64,000 nucleotides of DNA from CALHVX01 sp964640725 (GCA_964640725.1 CAZXIJ010000016.1:29496-93495), one strand, 5' to 3'; shown: positions 24,516 to 35,126, counted from the stretch's first letter. The notes: generated by a model not told the origin, from the letters alone. Translations and numbers: made by a program.

Positions 24516-25812
24516 GACCCGGGCGCGCTCAGCAGCCATGCGCTACCTGGCGTCCCCGGGGGCGCTGGAAAAGCAGCGCCAGAAAGCTCGGAAAGCGCGT
24601 CGCCAGGCCGACAGGCCGCCGACCGTGCACTACTTCCATCAGGTCGACGATCCGTACAGCCATCTGGCCGTGCAGAAGCTCGATGAGCTCCGGGCGCGAT
24701 ACCCTTTGACCTTCGAACCGCATCTGGTCGCCGCCCCCGGGTCAGCCTATCGCGGCAGTGACGCCCACTTCGATGCCTGGGCGCTGGCCGATGCCTCGCA
24801 GGTGGCTGCTTGCTATCACACAGAATTCCAACCGGCGCTGGAAACGCCTGACCGCGACGCCGTCGCCCGGGCCAACGCCATCCTGGCTCCGATGTTGTCT
24901 GAGGACAGTTTCGCCGCGCAGGCGTTCCTCGTTGGACAGGCTCTCTGGGCTGGGCGAGCCATCGACGCTACCGGCAACGCCGCGGCGGGGACCAGCGCCG
25001 TTGCGCAGGGCAATGCGCTTCGGTCGCAGCTCGGCCACTACCAGGGCGGCATGTTCTACTTCGACGGCGAATGGTTCTGGGGCATCGACCGGATCCGCTC
25101 CCTGGAAGCGAGACTTCAGGACGAGGGGCTGGGGGACGGCGACGCCCGGCTGTGCGTGCCGGAACCGGAGCCGGAGGTCGGCCCCCGGGCCGAGACGACG
25201 GATATTCACCTGGAGTACTTTCCGTCCCTGCGCAGCCCCTACACCGCCATTGGCCACCAACGCGTGCTCGACCTGATCGAGCGCAGTGGCGTACGGGTCT
25301 CCGTACGCCCGGTCATGCCCATGCTCATGCGCGGTATTCCGGCGCCGCGCGCGAAACAGCGCTACATCATCACGGACGCCGCGCGAGAGGGCCGGGAACG
25401 CGGCACACCGTTCGGCAAGATCGTGGACCCGTTCGGCCCGCCGGTAAAAAAGGCCTTTGCCCTGTTCCCCGGCGCTGCCGCGATGGATGCAGAACTGGCC
25501 TTCGTGACGGCCTATCTGAACGCCGCCTGGTTTGAAGGCATCGACATCACCACGGACCAAGGGCTCGCGCAGGTCGCTGGCGATGCAGGGCTGGACTGGC
25601 AAGCGCTGCATGACGCCGCCCGGGGCGCTGACTGGGAAAGCGTGCTGGAAGACAACCTGCAGGCCATGTTCAGCAACAGTCTCTGGGGCGTCCCGAGCTT
25701 CCGGGTCACCGGCGGCAACAGCGCCTCGGTTTTTGCCTGCTGGGGCCAGGACCGGACCTGGCGCGTGGCCACAGAGATCGCCCGCAGAGCGGGCGCAGGC
25801 ACCGTGACCTGA
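24505..25812 (+). CDS. Tandem DsbA-like (2-hydroxychromene-2-carboxylate isomerase type) protein
   Basis: This 435-residue cytoplasmic protein contains two thioredoxin-like DsbA/HCCA-isomerase units. Unit 1 starts at VHYFHQVDDPYSHLAVQKLDEL (in part) and unit 2 at EYFPSLRSPYTAIGHQRVL, each with the (S/D)PY motif of kappa-GST-type isomerases instead of CxxC. The second unit also keeps VPSFRVTG near the end. Such enzymes isomerise aromatic ring-cleavage intermediates with glutathione. The family is normally a single domain, so the duplication is notable. The GTG start overlaps the MBL gene by 11 bp. Confidence 0.75.
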   Translation: MNLKTRARSAAMRYLASPGALEKQRQKARKARRQADRPPTVHYFHQVDDPYSHLAVQKLDELRARYPLTFEPHLVAAPGSAYRGSDAHFDAWALADASQVAACYHTEFQPALETPDRDAVARANAILAPMLSEDSFAAQAFLVGQALWAGRAIDATGNAAAGTSAVAQGNALRSQLGHYQGGMFYFDGEWFWGIDRIRSLEARLQDEGLGDGDARLCVPEPEPEVGPRAETTDIHLEYFPSLRSPYTAIGHQRVLDLIERSGVRVSVRPVMPMLMRGIPAPRAKQRYIITDAAREGRERGTPFGKIVDPFGPPVKKAFALFPGAAAMDAELAFVTAYLNAAWFEGIDITTDQGLAQVAGDAGLDWQALHDAARGADWESVLEDNLQAMFSNSLWGVPSFRVTGGNSASVFACWGQDRTWRVATEIARRAGAGTVT

Positions 25813-25816
25813 AAAG

Positions 25817-26920
25817 CTAGCCGGTCCGCAGCAGCGCAAACACGTCCAGATCAACGCTCGCTGTGGATTGCCGCGCGACCATCTTCGACATCCAAGCAAA
25901 CGCGCGCTCGTTGGACACATCGAGGGTGCCCGACACCACGGCCACGTAGACCCAGTTGTAGAGTACAGCCCAGCGGTAGTCCTCCCAGGCCTGTTCTGCA
26001 CCGTACCCGCTAACGCCGGCTTGCTCGAGCCCGGCGGCATAGCGATCGATCAGGGCGCGCTCGTGCGCGCGGCGAACTGCCGTGCGGGTGCTCTGGCCCA
26101 GCATCAGCGCAACGTCTACCAGGCCCTTGCCCAGCAGCGGCCCCTGCCAGTCGATGATGGCAACCCGATGGTGATCGGGCTGCTGCCCGAAGAGCACGTT
26201 CTCCATGCGGAAGTCACCGTGCAGCAGAGTGACCGGCGCGCTGTTCATGCGCGTTTGCAGCGCCGGCAGGGCATTCCGAAACGACGGGCCCTCGGCCGCA
26301 ACCTGTGGGGCCAGCTGCTCGGCGAAGCGCTCACACATGCTGGCCCATCCTGGCTCACACAGGGCAGTCATCGTGTCGGCGTGGTAGCTGCCCGCGATCG
26401 GTGGGACCCAATCGAGCGTCTCCACCTTGTTCCAGAAACCGCTGTGCAGGCCGACCAGCGCATCCACCATGAGCTCCGACTGCGCCAGGGTCGCGCCCGC
26501 GGCCTGGTCACCAACCTGATAGTCCCCCAGGTCCTGCATGAGGATCAGGAAGTTGTCGTCCTGGCGCTCAGTCAGATAGATCTGCGGCGACGTCGCCGCG
26601 GTCTGTGCGTCGAGCTCCGCAAAGTAGCGCACTTCCCGTTCGTACACCCGATAGGTCATGGCCGAGGCACGATTGGTCGGGTTGCGCGAGGGAAACTTGG
26701 CCACCAGGGTGGTTGGCAGCCCGCCGACATCGCCTTCCGTGACCAGCCGCAAACGCGCGATCTCGCTCATCATGCCGGTCCCGTCACCGAGCTGCTCAAA
26801 CTCTACGTTGGTGATGCAGCCATCGCCCAGGTGTCCCAGCGCACGCAGGGTCTGCGTCAGCCAGGTCGCTGTGATGCCGTCTGGCATGGGCGGCAGCGTT
26901 GCGGTTTGCGGATCGGTCAA
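25817..26920 (-). CDS. Aminoglycoside phosphotransferase/EcKL-type kinase
   Basis: This 367-residue protein has an APH-fold active site: LLHGDFRMENVLF (catalytic Asp and Asn) and AIIDWQ (metal Asp), and a nucleotide-binding Lys in LVAKFPS. In environmental proteobacteria such kinases are common next to acyl-CoA and xenobiotic genes, and their substrates are mostly unknown. I chose the TTG at 26920 because AGGGGAC precedes it; the ATG at 26887 lacks a site and the longer GTG frame starts in non-coding-like sequence. Confidence 0.75.
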   Translation of the reverse strand: MTDPQTATLPPMPDGITATWLTQTLRALGHLGDGCITNVEFEQLGDGTGMMSEIARLRLVTEGDVGGLPTTLVAKFPSRNPTNRASAMTYRVYEREVRYFAELDAQTAATSPQIYLTERQDDNFLILMQDLGDYQVGDQAAGATLAQSELMVDALVGLHSGFWNKVETLDWVPPIAGSYHADTMTALCEPGWASMCERFAEQLAPQVAAEGPSFRNALPALQTRMNSAPVTLLHGDFRMENVLFGQQPDHHRVAIIDWQGPLLGKGLVDVALMLGQSTRTAVRRAHERALIDRYAAGLEQAGVSGYGAEQAWEDYRWAVLYNWVYVAVVSGTLDVSNERAFAWMSKMVARQSTASVDLDVFALLRTG

Positions 26921-27105
26921 CGGCTCGTCCCCTGTTCCTGATCGCTGCAATGTAGGCGACCCCTGCGAGGCAGGCAACACAGCCGAAGACGGCCCGGTGT
27001 GACAGATTGCCGGCCAGGCCCCCACAAGGCCCCGGAATCGGCGACAATAGACCTTTGGGCTGTGCCCTTGCGCGCGGCAATTGAACCTCAGGAAGGAAGT
27101 CAGCC

Positions 27106-28083
27106 ATGAAAACAGCCATCACCGAAATGTTCGGCATCCAGCACCCGATTATCCAGGGCGGCATGCACTTTGTCGGCTTTGCCGAGATGGCCGCCGCGGT
27201 CTCCAACGCCGGTGGTCTGGGCATCATCACCGGGCTGACCCAGAAAACGCCTGAGGACCTCGCAAACGAAATTGCGCGCTGCAAGGACATGACCGACAAG
27301 CCCTTTGGCGTCAACGTGACCATGCTGCCGACCCTGAACCCGCCGGACTACCCGGCCATCGTCAAAGTCATTATCGATGGCGGCGTCAAAGTTGTGGAGA
27401 CCGCAGGCCGCAGCCCGGAGAAGCTGATGCCAGCGCTGAAGGACGCCGGGATCAAGGTCATTCACAAGTGCACCTCGGTACGGCATTCGCTGAAAGCCCA
27501 GCAGATCGGCTGCGATGCGGTATCTGTCGACGGCTTCGAGTGCGGCGGACACCCGGGGGAAGACGACATCCCGAACATGATCCTGTTGCCCCGCGCAGCA
27601 GACGAGCTGGAGATTCCCTTCGTTTCCTCCGGCGGCATGGCGGACGGCCGATCGCTGGTCGCCTCTCTGGCCATGGGCGCACAGGGCATGAACATGGGCA
27701 CCCGGTTCATCGCGACGCAGGAAGCCCCGGTGCACGAGAACGTCAAGCAGGCGATCGTTGCCGCATCAGAGCTGGACACCCGGCTCGTGATGCGCCCGCT
27801 GCGCAACACAGAGCGCGTGCTGACCAATGACGCTGTCGAGCGGCTGCTCGAGAAAGAAAAGCAACTCGGCGCGGACCTCAAGTTTGAGGACATCGTCGAA
27901 GAGGTCGCCGGGGTCTACCCCAAGATCATGACCCAGGGCGAGATGGACGCCGGCGCCTGGTCCTGCGGCATGGTCGCCGGCCTGATCAGCGACATCCCAA
28001 CCTGCCAGGAACTGATCGACCGCATTATGGCCGAGGCCGAAGCGATCATTGCGGAGCGGCTGGCCGGCTTTGCGGCTGCCTAG
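27106..28083 (+). CDS. Nitronate monooxygenase-family flavoprotein
   Basis: This 325-residue TIM-barrel protein matches the 2-nitropropane dioxygenase/nitronate monooxygenase family: HPIIQGGMHFVGFAEMAAAVSNAGGLG, FGVNVTMLP, DGFECGGHPGEDD and VSSGGMADGRSL are FMN-binding and active-site parts. The reaction is oxidation of alkyl nitronates with O2, though many members have other enol substrates. GGAAGGAAG gives a strong site before the ATG. It precedes the GH115 gene by 10 bp. Confidence 0.9.
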   Translation: MKTAITEMFGIQHPIIQGGMHFVGFAEMAAAVSNAGGLGIITGLTQKTPEDLANEIARCKDMTDKPFGVNVTMLPTLNPPDYPAIVKVIIDGGVKVVETAGRSPEKLMPALKDAGIKVIHKCTSVRHSLKAQQIGCDAVSVDGFECGGHPGEDDIPNMILLPRAADELEIPFVSSGGMADGRSLVASLAMGAQGMNMGTRFIATQEAPVHENVKQAIVAASELDTRLVMRPLRNTERVLTNDAVERLLEKEKQLGADLKFEDIVEEVAGVYPKIMTQGEMDAGAWSCGMVAGLISDIPTCQELIDRIMAEAEAIIAERLAGFAAA

Positions 28084-28093
28084 CCAACCAGCC

Positions 28094-30306
28094 ATGCGGT
28101 GGCGACTTGCCTGGCTGCTGATCGGTGTGCTGTGCGCGCCGGCCCCGCTGCAGGCAAAGCTATGGGACGCACCGCTGCGGGGCAGCTGGCTGGCCGCCGA
28201 AGACGAGCCAGACGCCCTGATCCTCGCCAGCCGCCGGGGCGCTGCCGACATCGTGGTGGCACCGGAGGCGCACACCGCTGTGCGCCAGGCAGCGCGGTTT
28301 CTCGCTCGCGACCTACAGACCCTGAGCGGCCGCAAGCCGCGCATCGTGGCGCAGGCCCGCAAGGGCCACGTGGCCATCCACCTGGTCACCGCCGGAACTG
28401 CCCCAAGCCCCGCTGAGTTGGACGCCCAAACGCTGCTGGGACAATGGGAGTCGCACCGCATCCGCACCGTCGGTAACGCTCTGTGGCTGCTGGGCGCCAA
28501 TCCCCGCGGCACCGCGTTTGCCGCCTACACGCTCAGCGAACGACTCGGTATTGACCCGCTACATCACTGGACCGGCTATGAGCCTGCGCGCGTCAAGGTG
28601 CTGCGGGCGAAAGCCATCGACTACGAGGCCGGTGAGCCAACTTTCAAGTATCGGGGCCTGTTCCATGACGACGAGGACACGCTGCCCGAACCCCTGGACG
28701 GCAACGGCTACCCGCAGTACGCCGGCGGCACCATTGACCCGGTCTGGTACGAACGCTTCTTCGAGACTGCCCTGCGCTTGCGTCTGAACCAGGTAGCGCC
28801 CTTTACCCGGGCGGATCGCCCCTTTGCGGTGCAGCAGCTCGCCAGCGACTGGGGCCTGATCTATACCTCCCATCACTACGACATCCTGCTGTCGAACCCC
28901 TTCGGCTACGAGCGATTCGGCCTCGCCGAGCAACGGGGAATCCAGGGCGACTACGACTGGTCCTCCAACCGCCAGGGCATCGAGGCCTACTGGCAGGCCG
29001 GAGTCGAGGAAAACAAGGATCTGGACGTCATTTGGCCGGTCGGGCTTCGCGGCACTGCAGACACGGCCTATCGGTTCCCCAAAGGCACCACGCAGAACGA
29101 GAAAAACCGGGTGTTTGTCAGCGCGATTCGCGATCAGGTAGCGCTGACCAAACGCCTCGTGAAAGCGGACAGCGCACCGGTATTTCACTTTACCCTGTAC
29201 GGCGAGATGCTGACGGACTACCAGACCGGCGAGTTCGATTTTCCCGAGGACGTCATCCTGGTCTGGAACGATACTGGCGACGGCATCATGCGCGCTCTGC
29301 CGGAAAAGCTGGGGCGCTGGCAGCACGGCATCTACTACCACCTGGCCTACTACGGTCAGTACACCAAGCAGACCCACCACACCGTGCGCCCGGACCGCAT
29401 CGAGGCGGAGTTCCGCAAGATCGCAGACAGCGGCGCGACCCGCTATCTGTTGCTCAACGTCTCGGAACTGCGCGAACACGTTATGAATACGCGTTTTATC
29501 GCCGACATCAGCTGGGACGCGAAGGACGCGTTCGCCGAGAGCGATGCGGCGAGCCGCTTCGTGGCCTGGTGGTCACGGGAATACTTCGGCAAAGCGGCCG
29601 CTGCCGATGCGCGCGCCGCCTATACCAACTACTTCGACATCCTGCATTCTCACGACCAGATCACCCAGGGCAANNNNNNNNNNNNNNNNNNNNNNNNNNN
29701 NNNNNNNNNNNNNNNNNNNNNNNNNNNNNNNNNNNNNNNNNNNNNNNNNNNNNNNNNNNNNNNNNNNNNNNNNCCTATACCAACTACTTCGACATCCTGC
29801 ATTCTCACGACCAGATCACCCAGGGCAATATCAGCCTGCACCGGGCCCTGGACATTTTCAGCTTTCGCCTGCGCGGCGACCACCACGTGCACTACACCCT
29901 GGACGACCTGCAAAAGCTGGAAACGCTGCAGGCCCGTATCGCCCGATACGATGAGGCCCTGGCAACAGCGGCCCGGGCCGAGCAAACCATGACCGCGCAA
30001 CAACGGCAGTTCTTTTTCGAGAATGTGACGCTCGGACTGCTCATGGACTACTACCCCAGCCAGGCCGCAGCGCTCGTCAATCAAGGCTTTCGCAAGTATC
30101 CGGACGCCGACGCGCTAGCGAACGTGCACGAGGCTCTGGAGGTTCTGGAAAAGCTTGAGAAAGCCGTGGCGCGCGCCGAGCGCCCGCCCTTTCAAAACTG
30201 GTATCGGCCCACCTGGATCCGTCGCCGGGACAGCTGGACCAATCCGCACTACGGGTACCAGCGCGTCAAGGACTACCTGGACAGCTACGAGCCCCGCTAC
30301 CAGTAA
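28094..30306 (+). CDS. GH115 xylan alpha-glucuronidase, interrupted only by an assembly gap
   Basis: After a signal peptide (residues 1-21, ...APLQA), the protein follows the GH115 pattern: IVVAPEAHTAVRQAARFLARDL, RGTAFAAYTLSERLGIDPLHHW, FKYRGLFHDDED, then VWNDTGDGIMR and YYHLAYYGQYTKQTHH. GH115 enzymes remove glucuronic acid side chains from xylan. The N-gap splits the gene, but deleting 155 bp (one 55-bp flank plus Ns) gives a single 685-residue frame, somewhat shorter than many members. It is 12 bp before a GPH transporter, so both probably serve glucuronoxylan use. Confidence 0.85.
29619..29828. repeat. Assembly gap (N 29674-29773) with duplicated 55-bp flanks
   Basis: Bases 29619-29673 and 29774-29828 are identical and flank 100 Ns inside the GH115 gene. 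Removing one copy and the Ns joins the two reading frames exactly. Confidence 0.95.
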
Positions 30307-30318
30307 CAAGCCAATCGG

Positions 30319-31689
30319 ATGCCTCCCTTGCAGCAAGACTTCGTGCTCTCCCCAAAGGAACGCTACTCCTTCGGGTTCGCGCTTTTCGGCCAGAACCTGA
30401 TCTACGGGCTGTTCCTGAACTACCTGATGATCTTCTACACCGACGTGTACGGCATATCAGCCGCTGCCGTCGGCACGCTGTTTCTGGTGGCCCGCACCTG
30501 GGACGCGCTGAACGATCCGGTTATGGGCATGATCGTCGACCGCACCCAAACCCGCTGGGGCAAGTTTCGGCCCTGGCTGCTGTGGACACCGCTGCCCATT
30601 GCGATCACCACCGTTGCCTGCTTTTTCACCCCCGACGTTTCTGCCGCCACTCGCCTCGCCCTCGCTTATCTGACCTATATCGTCTGGGGCATGGTCTACA
30701 CGGTGAACGATGTGCCGCTGTGGGCTCTGTCTTCTGCCATGTCGCAGAACTCCCAGGAGCGTACGGGACTGATCTCCCTGGCACGCATCCTCGCCACCGT
30801 CGGCATCATGGTGCCGGCGATACTGGTCATACCGATGGTTGATTTCTTCGGCAAGGGCGATGATGCCGCCGGGTACTTCTACACCGCCTGCTGTCTCTCT
30901 GCGGTGGCGGCACTGCTGATGGTCCTTGCCTTCTTCAACACCAGAGAACGGGTGATTGCTGATGCCAGCAAGCCCACCCTGCGAGACAGCGCCAACGCGC
31001 TGCTAAAAAACCGGCCGCTGCTCATGATCATTCTCATGAGCTTCATGGGCATCTTCGCCATGGCAGCGCAGTCCCTGTTCATCTACTACGTGACCTACAA
31101 CCTGGGCGACCGCGGCCTGATGCCGACGCTCATGCTCGTCACCGTCGCCGCGTTGATCTGCGGCATGGTGCCGATCCCCTGGCTGGTCAGGCGCCTGGGC
31201 AAAAAAGGCACCTTCGCCTTCATCACCATCGCCCGGGCCCTGGTTTCCGTCATCTACTACCTGATCGGGTGGGAAAACCAAACTCTGGTGTATCTCATGA
31301 CGTTCTGCAACGGACTGTTCCTGGGCAGCGTGGGCATACTGACAACCGCGATGATTGCCGATTCCATCGAATACATGCAGTGGAAAACGGGCAAGCGCTC
31401 AGAAGGCATCATCTTCTCGACCCAGACCTTCCTCGCCAAGATCACCACCGCCATCGGCGGCTTCGCGGGCGGCATGGCACTGACGTTGATCAACTACGTG
31501 CCAAACGCCGAGCAGTCCCCCGAGGCTTTGACCGGTATCTTCTGGCTCATCACCCTGCTGCCGGGGATCGGCGGTCTGCTGGCACTCATTCCCCTGTACT
31601 TTTACGAGCTCAACGAAATCCGGCACGGCGAGATACTGGCGGAGCTTGAGTCTCGAGCGCAGGCGACCCCACCGGCGCCTGCGAGCTGA
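30319..31689 (+). CDS. GPH-family glycoside/glucuronide symporter
   Basis: This 456-residue, 12-helix transporter has the GPH marks DALNDPVMGMIVDRTQTRWGKFRPW (in part) after helix 2 and ADSIEYMQWKTGKRSEGIIFS after helix 10, strongly like UidB/XynP-type glucuronide and xyloside symporters. It starts 12 bp after the GH115 stop. The likely cargo is the glucuronate-containing product of that enzyme. Confidence 0.9.
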   Translation: MPPLQQDFVLSPKERYSFGFALFGQNLIYGLFLNYLMIFYTDVYGISAAAVGTLFLVARTWDALNDPVMGMIVDRTQTRWGKFRPWLLWTPLPIAITTVACFFTPDVSAATRLALAYLTYIVWGMVYTVNDVPLWALSSAMSQNSQERTGLISLARILATVGIMVPAILVIPMVDFFGKGDDAAGYFYTACCLSAVAALLMVLAFFNTRERVIADASKPTLRDSANALLKNRPLLMIILMSFMGIFAMAAQSLFIYYVTYNLGDRGLMPTLMLVTVAALICGMVPIPWLVRRLGKKGTFAFITIARALVSVIYYLIGWENQTLVYLMTFCNGLFLGSVGILTTAMIADSIEYMQWKTGKRSEGIIFSTQTFLAKITTAIGGFAGGMALTLINYVPNAEQSPEALTGIFWLITLLPGIGGLLALIPLYFYELNEIRHGEILAELESRAQATPPAPAS

Positions 31690-31742
31690 CAAGCCACGCT
31701 GCTAGACTGGCTGGCAGACATTCGAACCGCCAGAGACCTTCC

Positions 31743-33794
31743 ATGCCTGCATCCAAAGGCCAGGACCCTGTCGCCAAAGGGACTATCGCTGCTGTCCTGC
31801 TGGCCAGCGCCACCGTGCTCGCCGGCGAGCCTGCTGCGCCAGCCAGCCGCTCTCCCGAGAGCCAGCCCGCCAGCGCGGCGACCGTCAAGCTGCTGCGGGA
31901 GGCCGCGCAAGCTCTGCCCATTGGGGACTTCAGCGACGGCAGCCTGTTCGCCGACCACGCCCAGGAAACGCTGATCGCGCCGCTCCCGGACGGCATCGGC
32001 CCGGTGTCTGCGGAGCAGCAGCGCTACTTTCAGGGGGAGCCGCCGGACACGGTCCACCCAAGCACCCTGCGGTACCTGAAAACCAGCTTGAACGATAGCG
32101 GGCTGTACCAGCTCGCCGAAGGCGTTTACCAGATTCGCGGCGATCTCACGCAAATCACCATGGTCCGGGGCCGGCGCGGGTGGATCGTGATCGACCCTGG
32201 GCTGACCCGGGAGTTTGCCGAGGAAGCCTTCGCCTTCGCCAAGCAACACCTGCCCGGCGGTGCTGCCGTGCCGGTCTCTGCGGTGATTTACTCCCACAGC
32301 CACGCCGACCACTTTGGCGGCGTTAAAGGCTTTGTCTCTCAAGCGCAGGTGAATCGCGGCGATGTCGAGATCATCGCCCCCTGGGGGTTCATGCGCGAAG
32401 CGGTGTCGGAGAACATTCTGGCCGGCACTGCAATGGGCCGGCGCTCGGAATACCACTTTGGCGCCAACCTGGCACTGACTCCCGACGGCCGGCAGCGCAT
32501 GAGCGCGAACTTCAAGAGCGGCACCTTTACCCTGATCGCGCCCACCATCGAGCTGCCACAGGGACCGGGGGCTGTGACTGACCGAGTCGTAGACGGCGTG
32601 CCCCTGCAGTTTATGGACATCAGCGGTGCTGAAGCGCCAGCTGCTACGCTGATCTATCTGCCAGGGCAGGAGCTGCTGTTCAATTCCGAGCTGTTTTACG
32701 TCGGGCTGCACAACATCTACACGCTACGTGGCGCCAAAGTGCGCGACGCGCTCTACTGGTCGAAGCTGATCGGACAGATTATTCAGCGCTGGGGCCAGAC
32801 CGTGCAAAGCACCACTGGCCCCCATGGGCCGAGCTTCGCCGGCAACGCGCAAATCAACGAGTACCTGCGCATTCAGCGCGACAACTACGGATTCCTGCAC
32901 AACCAGACCGTGCGCCTCATGAACCAGGGCGTGCCCATTGGCGATATCGGCGAGCGCGTCGCGGCGCTGGTGCCGGACAGCCTGTCCCGCTACTGGCACA
33001 CGCACGGCTATCACGGCACCTACAGCCACAACGCCCGGGGCGTCGCCAGTCGCTACCTGGGCTTTTACGACGGCAACCCCGCCAACCTGAACCCGCTGCC
33101 CAGAGCCGTCGAAGCACAGAAGCTGGTGGCGTATATGGGCGGCGCGCGGGCGATCCTGAAGCGCGCGCGGCGTGACTACAACCAGGGCAACTACCGCATC
33201 GTCGCCACGGTGCTCGACAAGCTGGCCTGGGCAGAGCCTGGGAACGATCGGGCCCGAGCGCTGCTCGCAGACAGCTACGAGCAGCTGGGCTACCAGTCTG
33301 AGGGCCCCCAGTGGCGCAACGCTTACCTGTCCGCCGCCCGGGAACTGCGCACCGGCCACATCGTCTCCAGCAGCACGCCCGCGCGGCGGCGCGCCGACCT
33401 GATCAACGCGGCCACGGCTGAGCAGATGCTCGATGCTGTCGCGGCCCGTTTGAACAGCGCGAAGGCGAAGGGGCAGGCCTGGACCCTGAGCTTTGAGTTC
33501 CCGGATACCCAGCAGTCATTTCTGCTGGAGCTGGCAAATGCCAATCTGAGCAGCATCGAGACCCAAGAGCCTGCGGCAGCTGACGCCACCGTTATCATCG
33601 CCAAGGCCAATTTGCCGCTGCTGTTTGCTGGCGCAAGAAAGGCGCTCAAAGCCGCCGGTGGCGTAAAGATAGAGGGTGACCCAAGGATTCTGCAGCGGCT
33701 CGCGGCCCTGCTTGAGCCCGCTAACCCCACCTTTCCGCTGGTGCCAACGAACTGCTCTCACTGCAACGAGCCTCTGCGCCGCACCCTGTGGTGA
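31743..33794 (+). CDS. Secreted alkylsulfatase (SdsA1-type metallo-beta-lactamase)
   Basis: This 683-residue protein has an N-terminal export segment, an MBL catalytic domain with SHSHADHFGG (HxHxDH zinc motif), a helical dimerisation domain (RAVEAQKLVAYMGGARAIL, YNQGNYRIVATVLDKL), and a C-terminal SCP2-like domain (SSIETQEPAAADATVIIAK). This is the three-domain order of SdsA1. It should hydrolyse primary alkyl sulfates such as dodecyl sulfate, releasing alcohols that alkane-type oxidation can use. An MFS gene follows on the same strand. Confidence 0.9.
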   Translation: MPASKGQDPVAKGTIAAVLLASATVLAGEPAAPASRSPESQPASAATVKLLREAAQALPIGDFSDGSLFADHAQETLIAPLPDGIGPVSAEQQRYFQGEPPDTVHPSTLRYLKTSLNDSGLYQLAEGVYQIRGDLTQITMVRGRRGWIVIDPGLTREFAEEAFAFAKQHLPGGAAVPVSAVIYSHSHADHFGGVKGFVSQAQVNRGDVEIIAPWGFMREAVSENILAGTAMGRRSEYHFGANLALTPDGRQRMSANFKSGTFTLIAPTIELPQGPGAVTDRVVDGVPLQFMDISGAEAPAATLIYLPGQELLFNSELFYVGLHNIYTLRGAKVRDALYWSKLIGQIIQRWGQTVQSTTGPHGPSFAGNAQINEYLRIQRDNYGFLHNQTVRLMNQGVPIGDIGERVAALVPDSLSRYWHTHGYHGTYSHNARGVASRYLGFYDGNPANLNPLPRAVEAQKLVAYMGGARAILKRARRDYNQGNYRIVATVLDKLAWAEPGNDRARALLADSYEQLGYQSEGPQWRNAYLSAARELRTGHIVSSSTPARRRADLINAATAEQMLDAVAARLNSAKAKGQAWTLSFEFPDTQQSFLLELANANLSSIETQEPAAADATVIIAKANLPLLFAGARKALKAAGGVKIEGDPRILQRLAALLEPANPTFPLVPTNCSHCNEPLRRTLW

Positions 33795-33836
33795 CTCCGA
33801 GCCCCGCCATGAACAAGAGATGAGGCCGCACCGGGC

Positions 33837-35126
33837 GTGAACAAATCCTACCGCTACTACGTGCTGGGCATGTTGACCCTGACCTCCATGCTCAGCATCG
33901 CCGATCGCCTGGTCATGTCGATCCTGCTGGAGGACATCAAGGCCGACTTCGCCATGACCGACACGCAGCTGGGGCTGCTCGCAGGTCTGGCCTTTACCCT
34001 GTTTTACGCGACCCTGGGCATTCCCATCGCCCGGCTGGCTGACAAGGCGAACCGCAAAAACATCGTCGCGGCGGCCCTGGTGGTCTGGAGCGCCATGACT
34101 GCGCTGTGTGGTGCGGCAACGGGCTTCATCTCGCTGTTTCTGGCCCGGCTCGGCGTCGGCGTCGGCGAAGCCGGCGGCTCGCCGCCCAGCTATTCCATCA
34201 TTGCGGACTATTTTCGGCCCGATGAGCGCGCTCGCGCGATGGGCATCTACATCACCGGCGCTGCCCTGGGCACCGGCAGCGGCCTGATGGCAGGGGGCTA
34301 TCTGGCCGAGCTGCTGGGCTGGCGCATGACCTTCGTGGCGCTGGGCATCCCGGGCGTCCTGCTCGGCATCGTGCTGTTTCTGACGGTGCGGGAACCCAAG
34401 CGCGGCAGCCTCGATGGTCCCACTGGCAAAGATATTGTCGCTCCGGCCCTTGGCTCGACGCTCCGGACGCTGTCGGGTAACGCCGAGTACGTGTGGGTCG
34501 CCCTGTCTTACGCGCTGCTGACCATGGTCGGTTACGCCATGGCGATCTGGATGGCGCCGATCATGCTGCGCAACTTCGATGTGTCTGTAGCAGATACGGG
34601 TTTTTATCTGGGCTGTGCATTCTTCCTCGGCGGCATTCCCGGGCCCATCCTGGGCGGCTACCTGACGGACTACCTGATCAAGCGCGACCAGCGCTGGCGA
34701 GCCTGGATTCCGGCCGTCTGCGTGCTGCTCTCGGTAGTGGCGTTCTGGTTCTGCCTGACCGCGAGGGAGCTTTGGACGTTCCTGGGCCTGTTCGTGGTGG
34801 CCTACACGCTGTTCATGGTGCCCCAGGCGCCGTCCATGTCGATGCTGCAATCATCGGTGGGTGCTGGCATGCGGGCCCTGGCGGTCGCCTTTGCGCTGCT
34901 CGTGAACAACCTGCTCGGGCAAGCCCTGGGGCCATTCCTGATCGGGCTCACCAGCGATCAGCTCAAGCCTAGCTACGGCAACGAAGCCCTGAACTACGCG
35001 GTGATTGCGCTCTGTGCGATTGCCGCGGTGGCGGCCTGCGCCTGCTATCTGCGCACGGCGCAGGTCATGACGCGCACAGACCTGCCGGAGCGCGTGCCCG
35101 GCCCGCTCGGCGACCGCTCCCGCTAG
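33837..35126 (+). CDS. Spinster-type MFS transporter
   Basis: This 429-residue protein has 12 predicted helices. The motif LADKANRKNIVAAALVVWSAMTALCGAA follows helix 2 and ARLGVGVGEAGGSPPSYSIIADYF lies in helix 4, both typical of the spinster-like branch of MFS found in environmental proteobacteria. Substrates are unknown. The GTG start is 42 bp after the alkylsulfatase stop, suggesting a shared transcript. Its stop overlaps that of the convergent Usp gene (CTAG). Confidence 0.85.
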   Translation: MNKSYRYYVLGMLTLTSMLSIADRLVMSILLEDIKADFAMTDTQLGLLAGLAFTLFYATLGIPIARLADKANRKNIVAAALVVWSAMTALCGAATGFISLFLARLGVGVGEAGGSPPSYSIIADYFRPDERARAMGIYITGAALGTGSGLMAGGYLAELLGWRMTFVALGIPGVLLGIVLFLTVREPKRGSLDGPTGKDIVAPALGSTLRTLSGNAEYVWVALSYALLTMVGYAMAIWMAPIMLRNFDVSVADTGFYLGCAFFLGGIPGPILGGYLTDYLIKRDQRWRAWIPAVCVLLSVVAFWFCLTARELWTFLGLFVVAYTLFMVPQAPSMSMLQSSVGAGMRALAVAFALLVNNLLGQALGPFLIGLTSDQLKPSYGNEALNYAVIALCAIAAVAACACYLRTAQVMTRTDLPERVPGPLGDRSR

